64,000 bases of DNA from Centroberyx gerrardi (taxonomy: Eukaryota > Chordata > Actinopteri > Beryciformes > Berycidae). Positions 24,701 through 39,700 of the stretch are shown here, piece after piece. The notes under the pieces were generated by a model that worked only from the letters and a program-made list of their open reading frames with translations, searched no databases and was not told where the DNA came from. Position 1 is the stretch's first letter. The number at the start of each line of letters is the position of its first letter. A program made the position numbers and the translations under genes. The stretch is taken from assembly GCF_048128805.1 (NCBI RefSeq), contig NC_136005.1:22342760-22406759 (forward strand), in the 5' to 3' direction.

Positions 24701-27700
24701 AGTTCCAAAAATCTCAAAAAACATTACTGCGCATTTGCCATTGCTATAGCTATAAAGACTCTATGAGCCTGACTGCTGCATCACTTGGTCAGTAGACTAA
24801 AATAATAGATTATTTTGCTTGTGGTTCAAAATTTCCTGAAGGTATTAAAAAGGTGCTTAGGTGGTTTATTTGAATACGCAGGTAAAACTCGGGTGTGTTT
24901 TGCTTGTGATTTGAAGGATTGCCAATTAAGCTAGTCTAAATGAACCTGTGTCCTAGGCGCGGTGAAGTGGAGCAGAGTCTGGAGAAAGCCCAGGCTGAGC
25001 TGGAGGCCTTGAGGGAGCAGCGCAGCCAGCAGATACAGATGACTGAGTCCATTGTGAGGCAGAGGGACATGTACCGTGTGCTCCTGGCTCAGGCAACTGG
25101 AGTCAGCTTCCCTCAGCAAGGTAACGCAAACAGCTTTTTACTTTGCAAAGAGATGTACAATAGACTTTAGCCAGGGAGATTAGCCAGTGATTTTTCTGTG
25201 GCAAGGTTTGTAATATGATGTTTAATCTCCCATTTAAGGGTATGGGAGATTGTGGTGCCCAACAATTTTTTGCATAAGTTTTACCAAACTTTGAGCTTTA
25301 GATTGTTCTCATTGCGCACCAGTCAATAAGAGCTTTCCTATGGAGTTTCATGATTTTTTTTAACCCCACCACCTGCTATTGTTTTCCTAATCACATTCCT
25401 GTAATCTATTTTGCACACAACATACACAATACAGTTGATATCGACATCTTCCTTGAATAAGGCTGTGCAGTATGGTGTGTGTGTGGTCTCAGAAAGTGCT
25501 TTCCCTTCTGCCACATCTTTACCGATTACCTGGGTTTTTGTCCTCAAGGTACAGCAACCGAGGAGTTCTCCCTGACCTCCACCCCCCGCCGCTCACCAGC
25601 AGCCACCCCCACCACAGCAACACCCACTGCACTGGTCTCCTTGGCAACAGAGTCTGCTGAGGCATTGGAGGCCAAGGCAGCTCTACGACAGGTGAGCTCC
25701 ACATTTGTCACACAGTGAGATGCTTATTCAATTTGTTTAAACGTCATTTGTTAAAGAGCGTAATATAGTTTGCATATCCCATGCCACATACAGAACAGTG
25801 CCTGACATGCTGCATGAGAATGAAACTGCCTCCAAGTCTTGAGTGTCCTGCGAAGTGCTGACAAGGGTTCAGCCATCCATATTTCTGTCTCATTGCTGAA
25901 GAAATGGCAAAACTGTCCCTAGATCAGTATTTATGGACAATGTCACCTACTGCAACTAATGAGCGCACTCAATGGAATGTTATACACTGTGTGCCACTAG
26001 ATGGCAGTATGTCCACACTGACGTGTCCCCGGTTTTTATTTCATCCCATATTGCAGGGATTCTTGCACTTTTGTAGCCCACAACCCAATTGGAGTGAATT
26101 CAGTGTCACCCTGGACCCCAACTCATTAAAACATTTACAACATGCTAGCACTCATACTACTGGGGACTGACTAGTTACAGATCAGTATTTTTACTCGTAG
26201 AGTAAGAACTATTACTTCCTTGATATGTAATAGAAATGTCTGGTTGCATCTTCAGTTGCAGGAGGTGTTCTCCACCTATAAGAAGGAGCGTGTGGAGAGT
26301 GACAAGGTGGTGACGGAGCAGAACGAGAAGCTGCAGGAGCAGCTCTCCGACCTCCGCTCCCAGAATGCCAAGACATCCACCCAGCTGGAGTTTGCTTCCA
26401 AGAGGTAAGGGTGAAATCATGACCAGGGATGTTTTTATAGGATGGGAATCATTTTTGGTCAAGCAACTGTGTTGTGTTTTTTAAGAGACCTATTTTCTTA
26501 CGTCTGTCTTGTCAGTAATTGCATTTGATATTTAAATAGTACCTAGGAGTCTAGGCCATTGACAAAATGTCTTCCATCTCACAATGATGTTAGGTATGAG
26601 ATGCTGCAGGACAACGTTGAGGGCTACAGGAAAGAGATCGCCTCCCTCAGAGAGAAGGGACAGAAGATGGCTGCTGCCGCCCAGAAGAATGAGCAGACCA
26701 TCCACACCTTGAATCAGGACCTGAGAGCCGCCCAGGAGAAACTCACCATGGCTGAGGTGTGTGTGTTTGTCTGTGTGCCATCATCCGGTCCTTTCCGTTT
26801 GCTTTTCTGTTGGCTTAGTTTGTCTCTAAAGTTTGTTTGTGTTCTTATGTATTAGGTTTGTTTGTGTTCTTATGTATTAGTGTTTCAACACTGAGGTGAA
26901 TTATAATGGTGCTGGTTATGATTTTTTTTGTTTTGAGTGCTTTTTATGAGGAATTGCAAAACATTTGGACTTACCTCCTCCTCCCTCTCAGGGTCGCGCT
27001 GAGAGCCTGCGTAAGGAGAAAGACATGCTGAAGCTGGTGGAGTCCAGGCTGATTCAGGAGAAAGAGACCGTCCTGAGCCAACAGCGCAGCCAGAACCTGC
27101 TGCTCACCAACGTCCAGGCCATCCAGGTCATTTGCATTTAAGAGTGTGCTATTTCTCACTCACTGTCACGCACACACACACATACTGTACATACACACAT
27201 ACAGCTCAAAGCCATACATATCCATATATATTCTTTTTCAGCAAGGTTTTCCTTCTCCTCTGCTTTCATTCATGTACACAGCAAGTTGAAATGTATCCTT
27301 ACAGTTATGCTACATTCTTTTCAAACTTTTGTAACTTTACTATCCTATTCCAGCCAGACTAGAAAGTGTACAGACACACACAGTCCAATCATTTTAACTT
27401 CTATGTTCCTCTAGGCCACACTAGAGCGCTCAGAGACTGATACCCGTCAGCGTCTGAACAACCAGTTGGAGAAGCAGGAGCGGGAGATCTCCCAGCTGCA
27501 GAAGAGGCTGGAGCATGAGGTGGAACAGCGCCACCTGCTCAGCAGAAACCAGGAAGTAAGCATATCTGCTATCATAAAACGGATAGTTCCGCTTCAGTTC
27601 TGATTGCCTGCACATTCAAAGGTTGTTTATAATACCTGATAAATGCACACCTTTGACTGCATACCGCTACGTATGTGTAAAAAGGATAATCATACGTATT

Positions 27701-30700
27701 GCTCAGCAGAAGAATAACATTTTGTTATTTACTTCTTATATGCATTATATGCATTCCTTTTATTACAGTGGTGTGTTACTGCTGTTTTATGAAAAACAAT
27801 TGGCCACTCAAGTCCATGCTTTATGGTGGTTTTAGTACAGCTATGAGAATTGTAGTTTGTGTGGTACCTTACAGACTGTTGGCTGTCCTAAAATCATTGT
27901 AAAGCTTGGCCTTTCATGGCTCTTTGCTTAATCAAAGCATAGACTGATTTATCTCCTTTTTATGTGTCATCCACAGCTGTATGGTCTTTGAAGAACACTT
28001 TGATGTGTTTTTTTTCCTGCCTTTTGTTGAGCCAGGTACCCAGTGGGAGAAATTCAGTCTCTTAACACTGGGCCTAAGGGTCATGAAAACAGTTTGAGAT
28101 AAAACTGAACAGTGAATTAATTTGTTTGCTCACCTCATATCTCCGTTTTTCTCATTTTGCATACACAGATCCAGCTGATTGATGCTAAGAGGCAGTTGGA
28201 GACCCAGGTGGCTTTGCACCAGAAGACCAGGGAGCTGCTGAATGCTGCCCAGCTGGAGGTCAACGCCCTCAGGCTGCAGCAAGGCAGCAGCGAAGCACGT
28301 CTCACCCTGAGCTCCCCCTCCACACCCACTGTGGGCTTCAGAGGTGAGCGCACACACATACAGACAGACAAGTACATAAAACAAAGAGTACAACACACAC
28401 ACAAAGGAATGCACACAGATACACACTTAAATGCAGTGTTTTCATCGGAGCCCAAGGTTGTCATCAAATCCTATGACCACAAAGTTAGGCAATGCATAGC
28501 TTGAAAAGTTTCTAGTCATAGGAAGTCAAATAGTTTATGGGTTATTGTAAAGTCATTGCCTGCGTAATTATTTTGCACCAAAATTTACATGCTGCTTTTC
28601 TTTTTGGGAAGGAAATAACAGACATGTTAATTCTGAAAATGCTGCACGTGAGCAGCCATGCTCTCATTAGCTGATGTTGTTATAGCGGTTTATATGAAGC
28701 AAGACCTAGTAAAAGAGCCAAATTAAATGTCTAAGCGGTGCTCTTTGAAATGTTTGTGGTTTTTATGCATGCACAATTTACAGTGTAATGGTATTTTCAT
28801 TAGTCGCAGGTTCCATCCTTGTCTTCATCCGCCCTCCCCCCTTTGTTTTCATGCAGCCGATACTAACTGTAGTGTTTTCAAATTGTGCCACTCACAACTC
28901 TCCCCTCCCTACCTTCAGGCCTCCAGGGTTCAGATCAGGACAGGGAGGACCTGCGTAGCCGTCTGCGGCAGGCTGAGACACGGACTGAAGAGCTGACAGA
29001 GAGTCTGAGGGCGGCCACCTCCTCTATGGAGCAGTACAGAAGCATGGCCCAGAGCCTGGAAGAGTCCCTGGACAAAGAGAAACAGGTGGGGGGCTGCTAT
29101 CAGGACACTAGCCCAAACTGCTTATCAGTATACCTCAGCAATCACAAAAAGTTGAAGATGAAAAAAATGATATATCCTCCATTGAGCCCATGAAGTATTA
29201 CACATGAAGGAGGCAGAAGTACAGTTCATACATACATTTATAAATTTAAGGTTCTGGTTTGCAGACAGACAATATTCAAGACAAAAAAGATAGTCGGCAC
29301 GACTCATGGCCCTTCATTATTATGCAAATTTTCATAAAACAGACAATAACTTGTCATTTTGAATTCTTGCATTGTTGTGCGAGGCATAATCAGTCTTAGA
29401 TTATTATCTAGATATCAATAAAGACTATCAGCCTCTTTTTTCCCCCTGTTTTTGGCCTTCTTGTCCTCATCCTGTTTTCCTCTGGTCTGTGTGCAGGTGA
29501 CGGAGCAGGTGCGCTCCTCCATCGAGGCCCGTGTGAAGGAGACTGAGGAGCAGCACCGGCAGCTGGAGGGGAAGCTTCTGGAAGCAGAGAAGGAGAGGCA
29601 AGAGATGCAGGAGGAGAAGAGGCGAGCCCTGGCCTCTATGGAGGAGCAGGTATACCAAAATAGCAAATGATAAAGCAAGAACTTCACATCATGAATCAGA
29701 TTGTTGCTGTAAACTTTCCTAAAATAATGGGCAGAACATTTTTTTGTATGAAACACAGGAGTGCAATTTTCTTCCTAACTTATCACATTTGGCTTTCTGA
29801 GATTTTTCTTGGTATTTACTTTTGGTCTCCATTATATGAGTAAGTATGCTGAAAACTACTGCATTTTCATTTGTTGTGTGTTGTAGATGAGCGAGCTGAG
29901 AAGGAGTCTGAGCAGCGCCCAGGCAGACCACCAGGAGGCGCTGCAGAGAGTGACAGTAGCTGCAGCCCAGCAGCAGCAGGCTGTACAGGACAGCCAGGAG
30001 CAGGTTATACACTATTGTGTTTCAGGGCAACATGACTAGAATTAGTACTGAAATGAATAGTCAATTGATAGAAAATTAATCAATTAGAATTTTTATAATC
30101 AATTAATCGTTTTAGTCATTTATCTGTTTCATAATATTATAAATTGGATACTTTGTGGATTTTTTTGGCTGCTGGTCAGACTAAGCAAGCAATTTTAAGA
30201 CAATACTTTGGGCTCTGGTAACCTGTGATAGGCATTTGTCATTATTTTTGACATTTTATTGACTAAATGATTTAATGAAAAAATAATAGATTAATCGATA
30301 ATGAAAATAATGGTTAGTTGCAGCCCTAACTACAATCATACTACAATCACAATTCTTCAAGTTCAAGTTGCTGGATATACTTCATTTAAAAAAAAATGTG
30401 CAACCTCTTTCTTAAGTAAGATTAATTATGGTGATTTTGCTCCGGGCAAAGACGTATGTTAAATGTCCTTATCCCATTCCCCAGGCTAAGCTGGCAGCTG
30501 AGGCGCAAGATAAGTACGAGCGGGAGATGATGCTGCACGCGGCGGACGTGGAGGCCCTCCAGGCTGCCAAGGCTCAGGCTCTGCAGGCCGTCGAGCTCAG
30601 ACACCAGCTGGAGGAGCGGGCCCAGAGGGTCAGCGCTCAGCTGCTGGAGGCCAGAGTCTCCTGGGAGGAGCAGGAAAAGATCCTCAAGGTTGGTAGTAGA

Positions 30701-33700
30701 GATGACTAGATAGATGGATAGGTGACAGACAGAATCAGAGAAATATAGAAAAAAATCTTTCATGTCAATTTCAGAATGGAGATAGTGTGTTGCTGGTGAT
30801 CTGACACTTTTCTGGTCTTCATTGTTTTCTTTTCAAAATGATCAGTGAATGTCAGCGACAAGTTAGCATCTTGTGCAGATGGTTAAGTTAGGAGAAAGTT
30901 TTATTGTCATGTAGATACTTTGTACTTGATACTTAGATACTTGTTGGACAGATGTAGTCGAGAACAACAAAACAAATTTAAACCAGGGTAACTTCATATT
31001 TCAGTGTATACAACTCAGAGTAGTCATGCCCCCTTTGTCAAGACAGTTGCGTTTTGAATCCTAAATTTCTTTCCTTATCTTTCAGGAGGAGATGTCCAAG
31101 GTGGGGAGCCGCAGTGAGGAGTTACAGAGGCAGAATACCCTCCTCCACGAGCAAATCCAGGCGATGAGCAGCAAGATGGCTGCCAATCTGCAACGCGCTG
31201 CCAGTGAGAGCCCTATGAACATCTCCCTCACTGAGGAGGGCAAATCTCAAGACCAGGTCCTGGAGATACTCAGGTAAAACATGTTAGCCTTTATTTTCTA
31301 TCAAATCACACACAAAAAAACACCCACGCACAAAATAAAACACACATAGGCACAAATGTCTCCCGCCTGTCCTTCCATGTTCTCCCTCTCTATATTTGAC
31401 ATCCTATCCATCCTCCATCCCAGGTTTGTGCGCCGGGAGAAGGAGATCGCAGAGTCTCGATTTGAGGTGGCCCAAGGGGAGAGCTTGCGTCACCGTCTGA
31501 GGGTGGAGCACCTGGAACGAGAGCTGAAGGAGGTGCAGGACAGCCTGAGCGCCGCAAGGGAGAGGATGCAGGTCAGTTTTCTCACCACTAGGCCACCCTG
31601 GCTGGCGCCCATAAAAATGAAAAAAAATATGATAAAATACACAAAGAAAAAAACACAAAAAAAATCAGTCTAACCTGGCCACTAGGACTCAAACTGCAGC
31701 ACATGGTAGAGATGCAGTATGTGAATGATAGTCCTGTACTCATCTGTTGACCTCTGCTACCTGACCCAGGTGACGGCCAAGACCCTCGCTCAGCACGACG
31801 AGCTGATGAAGAAGACAGAGACCATGAGCATCCTGATGGAGACCAACAAGATGCTGAGAGAAGAGAAGGACAGGGTGGAGCAAGAACTGCAGCAAACCCA
31901 GGCTAAGGTATCAGTTTGAATCTAGATTTGTAATGATTGTTGAGAAAGTGGGTGTGCAGCACTATAATAGGTTTTACTGATTAATTGAATTTGCTGGGTC
32001 TTGGCTCTCCTTCTGTGTGTTTCAGGTGCGTAAGCTGGAGTCGGACATCTTGCCGATGCAGCAGGCTAACTCTGAGTTGAGTGAGAAGAGCGGCATGCTG
32101 CAGGCTGAGAAGAAGATTCTGGAAGAGGAAATCAAGCGCTGGAAGGCTCGGACACAGGTCAGTGAAACAGCCAGACACTAATTTACCATATAATGCTGCT
32201 TATAAGGAAAAAATTTGCAACATCTGTAACTGGATGATAAAATTCACAAATCAGTTTCATGATGAAGAAGCAAAGTAGCTTGTCCTCCTACTCTTTAATT
32301 TAATTTAATCTTGTGTTGAGAAGAAATAATAAGGCAGCTCTGTTCAATTTTTATTCCTAATATTGTGGCAATATTGTAACATTAACCCAATGTAAAATAT
32401 CATATTGCCTAGCTGAGCATATATTGCAATTAAAGAATTTAACATTTTTTGTTAGAAAAAACAAAAAAAAGTATATATGCAGTAAATCTCCTGTTTCAGC
32501 ATTATCAAACTTTTTCCAAATATTGTGTACTGTTGGTCACACTGTACTTTTCTGATGATTTTTCGTTGATGATGTCTAAGATGGGTCAGAAGTTTCAGTG
32601 CACTGAGTTTGTTGCTCATGTTTCTCCAGCATTTGGTGAGCCAGCAGAAAGATTCAGATCCAGAGGAGTACAAGCGTCTGCACTCTGAGAAGGAGGCGCA
32701 CCTCAAACGCATCCAGCAGCTCACTGAGGAGAACGCCAGACTTAAAGCAGAGGTGGCCAGGTGAGGGATGGCTAATGGCTCAACTGTTGAATTGTAATTG
32801 AGAGTGACACACAGAACCAGCATATTCCTATGTGTGATATGGGCAAACTGTTACAACAGGTCTGTTAATTAATGTGATAAAATTTCTTGTGCTCTAATTT
32901 TTACCTGATTTTTGACTGATGAACATTGATAATTTCTTTCCATAGGAGTGGTGGTTCAGTGACTTCCCTGCAGAGCCAGGTACAGAGCCTGCGTGACAAT
33001 ACCAATAAGATAACTGAGGAGAGGAATTCCCTAAAGAGGGATGTAGATGTCAAGAATCAGGAACTCCAGGAGAAGATGCGTACCATCACCCAGGTCAAGA
33101 AGATTGGACGCCGCTACAAGACGCAATACGATGAGCTCAAGGTGGAACATGACAAGGTGAGAGAAAAGGGAACGGATCTTTTCTGTGTGCATTACACACA
33201 GAGGTCCCTCTCAAATGCAAGGTGGAAGTAATCAGATCCATTATGAACAGTCGACTGGCCACTACTCTTGTGTTGGTTTGACCCAACACTAATATGTCAT
33301 ACTGTGTTTCCTCCAGCTGGTAGCTGAGGCGGCGGCAGGCCCATCACTGGAACAAGAGGCTCGTCAAGCTTCAGTCCAGGAACTGCAGAGCCTGAGAGAT
33401 TCCCTGGGCCAGGCTGAAACCAGAACCAGAGAGGTGGAGGGACAGCTGGAAAACCTCAACAAGGTCAGACATATGATTTTGTTTTTTTGGTCGCAGCGGG
33501 TCTCTTCCAAACTATCCACCTTGCGTCTTGGACACGTTATCCCCTTTGTTACTTCATATTAGCTGACTAACTCTAATGATAGCTTGCAAGTTGTTGTCAA
33601 ACTTTGTGTTTCATAGCAACAAGCTGTGCTTGCTAGCAACACTCACAGTTGCACTTTGCATTTGAGTATGAGAAAAAAGCGCCCTGTGTAATCCTGACCT

Positions 33701-36700
33701 CATTGGGCTTTTTTTGCTCAGTTGCTCTCTTGAGTTGAATATCTTATTGTCCTTTATCTAAGGGTGACATAAAAAGAGATTCCCAGCAGAAACTGACCCC
33801 ACAAAGTGAAAACAATTTAATATCACGTCTGACTCAGAACTAGGGAGGGACAGCTGGTCAACCTCGGAGTCAACAAAATGTTAAGACTGTGGAGACTGTG
33901 TGTTAAGACCTGGGTGGAGTAGAGTAGATGGAGAATCGCATGAGAAAGCTTTCCATAGTCTTACATATTTTTTTATTATGTATAAAATCTGTTGTTGCTG
34001 GTTGAAAACAAATGATGGATGGTGATATTTTTTTAATTTTTATTTTTTTATGTATCCACGTGTCACCTCAACAAGTGAACCAAAATAAATGCTGTTTATT
34101 AATCTTTAGCTAAACAATCAGCTAAGGTTTGCATTGATCCCATTCCACCCAATCAGTATGCTTGCTTTTCCTGCCTACATTCATTGATACCGTGTCCTCC
34201 TGGCCTTCCCTAGGTGGTTGGGGAGCGTGAGGCTGAGGTGCGCAGCGCCCAGGAACAGTCATCCAGGCTGCAGGCGGACCTGGCCAGGCTGAGGCAGGAG
34301 CTGCAGGACAAGGCTTCACAGGAGGACACGCTGAGACAGCAGATGGCCGACAAGGAGGAGAAGACGAGGAAGGCCTTCGTGGGCGCCAAGCAGAAAATCA
34401 ACCAGCTCATGGGTGAGAGGACGGGGTTTCTGGGGCAAGGTGTCCCTGATATTCCACCAATGCATTTAAAACAAGAGTTAGATAACCGACCATATCTACT
34501 TTGAGCATCCGTTTTGTTATGACCTGAAAAAAGAAACTGATTCCTGACCAGCATCACTATACGAGAAGTTTTAAGAAATTCCGTTCATTGTGTTAAGACC
34601 CACTTAATTCTTTAAATATGATTGATGTGCATTATTATCATAAAATGCATAGTTCCAGTCCTCAGTTCTGATTGGCTGAGTCACGTTTGATGCTGTAAAA
34701 TACCTGATAAAAGCACATCCGTGAGTGCATGGCTAATGAGCAAACACTTGTGTAGCTAGAGTTTAAGATTCATATTGATTGATAGATGAATAACATTTGA
34801 TTATTATATGTATTTAATTATTACTGGTTAAAAATAAAAGATTTATTAAACATTTACACTCCATTATTTTTTTGTCATTGCAATGGTGTGACAGCAGTTT
34901 TATGTAAAAACCACTTTGCACAAGCTTAACAACGCCTCCTAGCTGTTGTAAAATCACTGTAAATCAAGACCTGTCATAATAATAATGGCTAATTGTTTAA
35001 TTTATTTTCAGAAAAGGGATTTTTCAAGCCTACTCTGTAACTCACGCTTTTTTGGACTCCTGTTTTTTCCAATTGTTTTGTTGCTTGTTTGTTTTATTCT
35101 AATCACAGTCCTCATTCATTTTTGTCCAGCCAACAAAGACCAGCTGCAGAAGGAGAACGAGGAGCTGAAGCAGCAGCGTGAGGAGCTTGATGTGCGAGTG
35201 AGTGCGCTCAAGTCCCAGTACGAGGGCCGTCTGAGCCGGCAGGAGAGGGAGCTCAGAGACCTGCGAGGCCAGCAGGAGAGACAGGAGCAGAGAGACGAGC
35301 CCCCTGAGGCAGGACCTAGCAAGGTGAGCTACTTGGTACAGCCTGGTTTTCACAGACAGGATATGGGAAGCAATGGTATGTTTAACTTTCCTTTAAAGTT
35401 TACATAGGATGCTCCATCAACTATAGCCAAAAGTTAAATCCTAACAAAACGACTGAAATCATAACAAAATGACTGTCAACACACTGTATTTTCAAAGTGA
35501 GCGGGAAATACATGACACAACATGTGATGTTAATTGGTTTTGTTTTGAGTAGGCGGTGCAGTGCCCTTTATACAGGGGTATTCCTCGGCTGTGGTTACTA
35601 CTTTTTCTTTTACAAGTAACTGTAAAACTACCAATATAAAACAGATAATTCCCGTCCTGAGTTCTGCTTGGCTGAGTCATGTTGGAAACATGTTGTAAAA
35701 TACCCAGTAAATCCACACCTGTGACCACACAACAGTTAATTTAAATATTCGTGCACAAATGAAAAACAATGTGTCACGTGGCAACCACATTGTTCAGCTG
35801 CTGTTCAAGAACAATATCACTACCTGGAACAATGCCATTGAATTATTATTATTATTGAATCATTATTTAATTATAATTGATTATAAATCAAAGATTTTAT
35901 TAACATTTGAATTTTTTTCTTATTTAATACAATTGTGCGTCATTGCCAATTTTATAACAGCAATGAACCACAATCACTGTAAAGCATGGCCTCTCATGGC
36001 TTAATAATATGGTCTGGTAGAGCAAAGCATTATAATAGTTTAAATAATGTTTTGATTTTTGTCTTCAGCCAAAACAAAAGACCCTGGGACTATCTGTTGT
36101 TGGTCCCGCCACTACTACTACTACTACTACTACCACCACTACTACTACTAATACGAATACTACTACTACTGAAAAGCTATATGTAGTAATTGCAGGGGCG
36201 GTCGAACTATCATCACATTTGTCCCTCTCTCCCAATGTTAGACCCAGGAGCAGCAGAGGAGCACAGAGCAGAGACAGATCAGCCTGAAGACTACACCAGC
36301 TGCAGACAGGGGCAGGTATGATGCACTCAGTTATATTATTTATCATTCATAAGTTTACACACTTAAACGCACAGTGGGGGTATAGAAGTAAACAGACTCT
36401 ACTTACTTCTATAGTTGTACTATGCCCTGTACATATTTGATGTTTGGTACACTTGCTTGCTCTGTCTATTCTGACCATGTTAAATGTTCATTTGCACCAG
36501 AAAACTCATTATTCATGCCCTGCTTTTTGTTTCTCTCAGTGCCAGTACCTCTGAGCCCCCAACTGCCAACATTAAGCCAACGCCTCTTGTGGCTACTGGC
36601 AGCAAGCAGCCTGTCAACCCGGGGAACAAGCCCACTCCAAGGGCAAGCATCAGGCCCATGATCACCCCAGCCACCGTACCCACCCCGACACCCACCGCTA

Positions 36701-39700
36701 CTGTAATGCCCACCACACAGGTGGAGACCCAGGAAGGTAAGTCTGACTAATGAGACGGGAAACCAGTCAACCAAAGGAGAATTGCCCCTTGAGATGAGTG
36801 TCAAGTCACAAAAGCTGTGCTAGTAAATTCTCACTTGATAAATGCAAACCTTCTCCAGTCCATGTGTACAGAGGGATTTTTTTTGGGGCACAGGTGGCTC
36901 ACTTTTTTCTAACTTTAATTGAGTCCGCATGAGCTGAAACACTTTCCCACTCACTCTTACCCCTCTGCAGCCATGCAGTCTACCGAAGGCCCGCCAGTGG
37001 AGCATGTGACTGTGTACGGTAGTGCCAGCGGCTCCGTGCGCTCTACCAGCCCCAACGTCCAAACCACTTTAGCGAGCCCCATGCTGACTGTGCAGCAGAC
37101 CCAGACCCAGGCCACCGCATTCGTCCAGCCAACGCAGCAACAGAGCCAGCCCCATGCAGAGCCAGCAAGTCAGGAGCCGCCACCCGTGGTGATGGAGGCA
37201 GCACCCAGCTCACAGGTGGAGAGGCCTTCCACCTCAGCTGTGTTTGGGACTGGTGAGAGAGTGTATTTTTTTGAAAGTTGGGAAAATTAAAGGTTTATAT
37301 GAAATATTATACATTTCAATATAGTTGTATTTTGAGAAAATATTCGGCCAGGAGCAGTACAGTTTAAAAAGAGATACTTGATGATCGTGTTAAATACCAT
37401 CAATGTTACAGGCATTTGTACAGATTATAATGGACTCTTGATTTTGGATTTGCACTACAGACTCCTGTTTTACATATCTTTGAAAGATCAATTTCCATGT
37501 TTATACCGCAACTTAAATGTCAAATTTGTGTCAAGCAGGTGGGGAAAAAATCCAATCAAAACGCCATTTTATGTACTGGCTACTACAGTTTGAAAAACAC
37601 TTTGGGTACAATCCCACATTGCTGTTCTAGCTGTCCAGTATGAACACATACTTTATGTCTGAGAAAACTGTACATAACTATCAGAGAAGATAATCTCGCC
37701 TAACCCTGTGCCCCATCTCCAGTTTCAGCGACACCAGGAACCTCCACTATGTCCAAGAGGCCTCGCGAGGAGGAGGACAGCACCACCATGGTGATTGACA
37801 CAGATACAACCCAGGACGACTCCTCCGAACCCCCAATCCCCAAGAAGTTGCGCATCATCCAGAGGGTCGGCCCTGAGGTGAGCATGAAAAAAAAACACTG
37901 TACTCTGTGTATTAATGTTACACTTTAAATGACACTGAAAAATAATCGAGTGTTTTCATTGTTCCCCATGATCTGAAGATTGTTAATGCAGTTCTGTGAG
38001 TGTTCAGTGTTGTGTGTTCTCCTCTCAGGAGGAGGTGCTGGCTGAGGACAGCACTGAGGCAGAGGGAGTGGTGCCAACAGACGCTCAAGAAAGTCTAGAA
38101 GCCAGCCAGGTCAGCCATAGTCCATTTATTATTATTAACCAAGTTTATGTACTATTATTACACGACTATATTACCTAAATAAATCGCAATCTGTCCTTTG
38201 AATATCAGTTCTTTCATATCTTTTGGCTTTGTTTATTAAACAAAAGGTGCTACATGTAGCATTTTAACAGTAAATCATTACCACATTAATTCTGAGACAT
38301 CAGTATAATTACTGTTAACAAATGAGACCATTGCCAAAAAGATCTACCTGCATCTACATTGCATTTTACATTGTGTGCGGTAATTATACTAAAATATCAC
38401 AAATTATCTAATATTGATATATTGGTGTTTGAAAATGCTACACGTAGCACCTTTTAAGAAAGATGTAAGTTATTCATGAATTATTGACAAATACAGTTGA
38501 AGCTGCAAAGATGTGGAAATATTGATAGGAAATATGAAGAATGCATGTTATACGTGCTTTCCATTGGTCCTGCAGGGAGAGGAGTTTCCAGTGCTGGAGG
38601 AGAGCGACGAGGGGGGACCCTCCCAGTCTGTCACTATGGAGCTAGAGGTCACCCTGGCCCACACCGACACCCCTGACCAGCCGCAGCAGGACGTCATCGT
38701 CATAGTAACGGACACAGAGAGCGAGGACGACCAGGAAGAGGAAGAAGAGGACGAGGAGGAAGAAGAGCAGGTAGGGATTTCTCTGGAGCAGCAGAGCCGA
38801 ATATCATAATAGAATCGCCTTAAATATAGAATGTCATGGTAATTATGCTACTGTCAAGTTAAACTACGCAGTTGAAACTATGATTCTAATTATTCTACAG
38901 TTGTATATAACTACACTATTTTCTTTTACATTAGCCAGATTAAGGAGAGCATCTTACAAGGCAACATGAATTAGACATCAGTGTGTGTCAGTTTCTCTTT
39001 TGAAAATGTTTTCTTCCCGCTACTGATTTGACCACTGCTCAACACAGGACTATGATGAGGAGGATGAAGAGGAAGATGAAGATGAGGAGGAGGAGGATGA
39101 AGAAGATGAGGATGAGGACGATGGAGGGATGGGGGAGGAAGGAGAGGACAGTAACGAGGGCAGCGGAGACGGCAACGAGGTTTACGAGGGAGACGATACA
39201 GAGGTTCGGTTGCCACATGCGCGCGCACACACACACACACACAGTTACAACTCTGACCTACACACTCCCTCATCCGGAACACTATCGTTTCCAGTATTCC
39301 ACGATAATTCCTCCCACTGACCCACCCACTCAGTTACACACTGTCACACACCCTCCTCTGCCCACCGACTCAGTTTTTCCACATTGTCTCATTTCCCTGT
39401 CACACTTGCGTTTTACCCCTGTGTCGTAACTCCGTCTGTCTGTGTACAAGCTGTGTGTGACTTTAGTTGTTTACCTTTTGCCCTAGTCCTGTGCACGCAT
39501 GCACGTGTCCAGTTGGATGAGTCGGTGTCTGAGAAGGGAAAGTAAACCGGCCTTATTTGTAATCTGCGGTGTCTGAAGATGGGTCAGAGTGGAGAATCCT
39601 CAACCCGCTGTCCAGTGCTTTAGTTTAGTTTGGAAGTATGCGGACCTAAATTTAACCATAACTTTTAGTTTAACACATTAATTAGTTGATCTCTGCTTTT

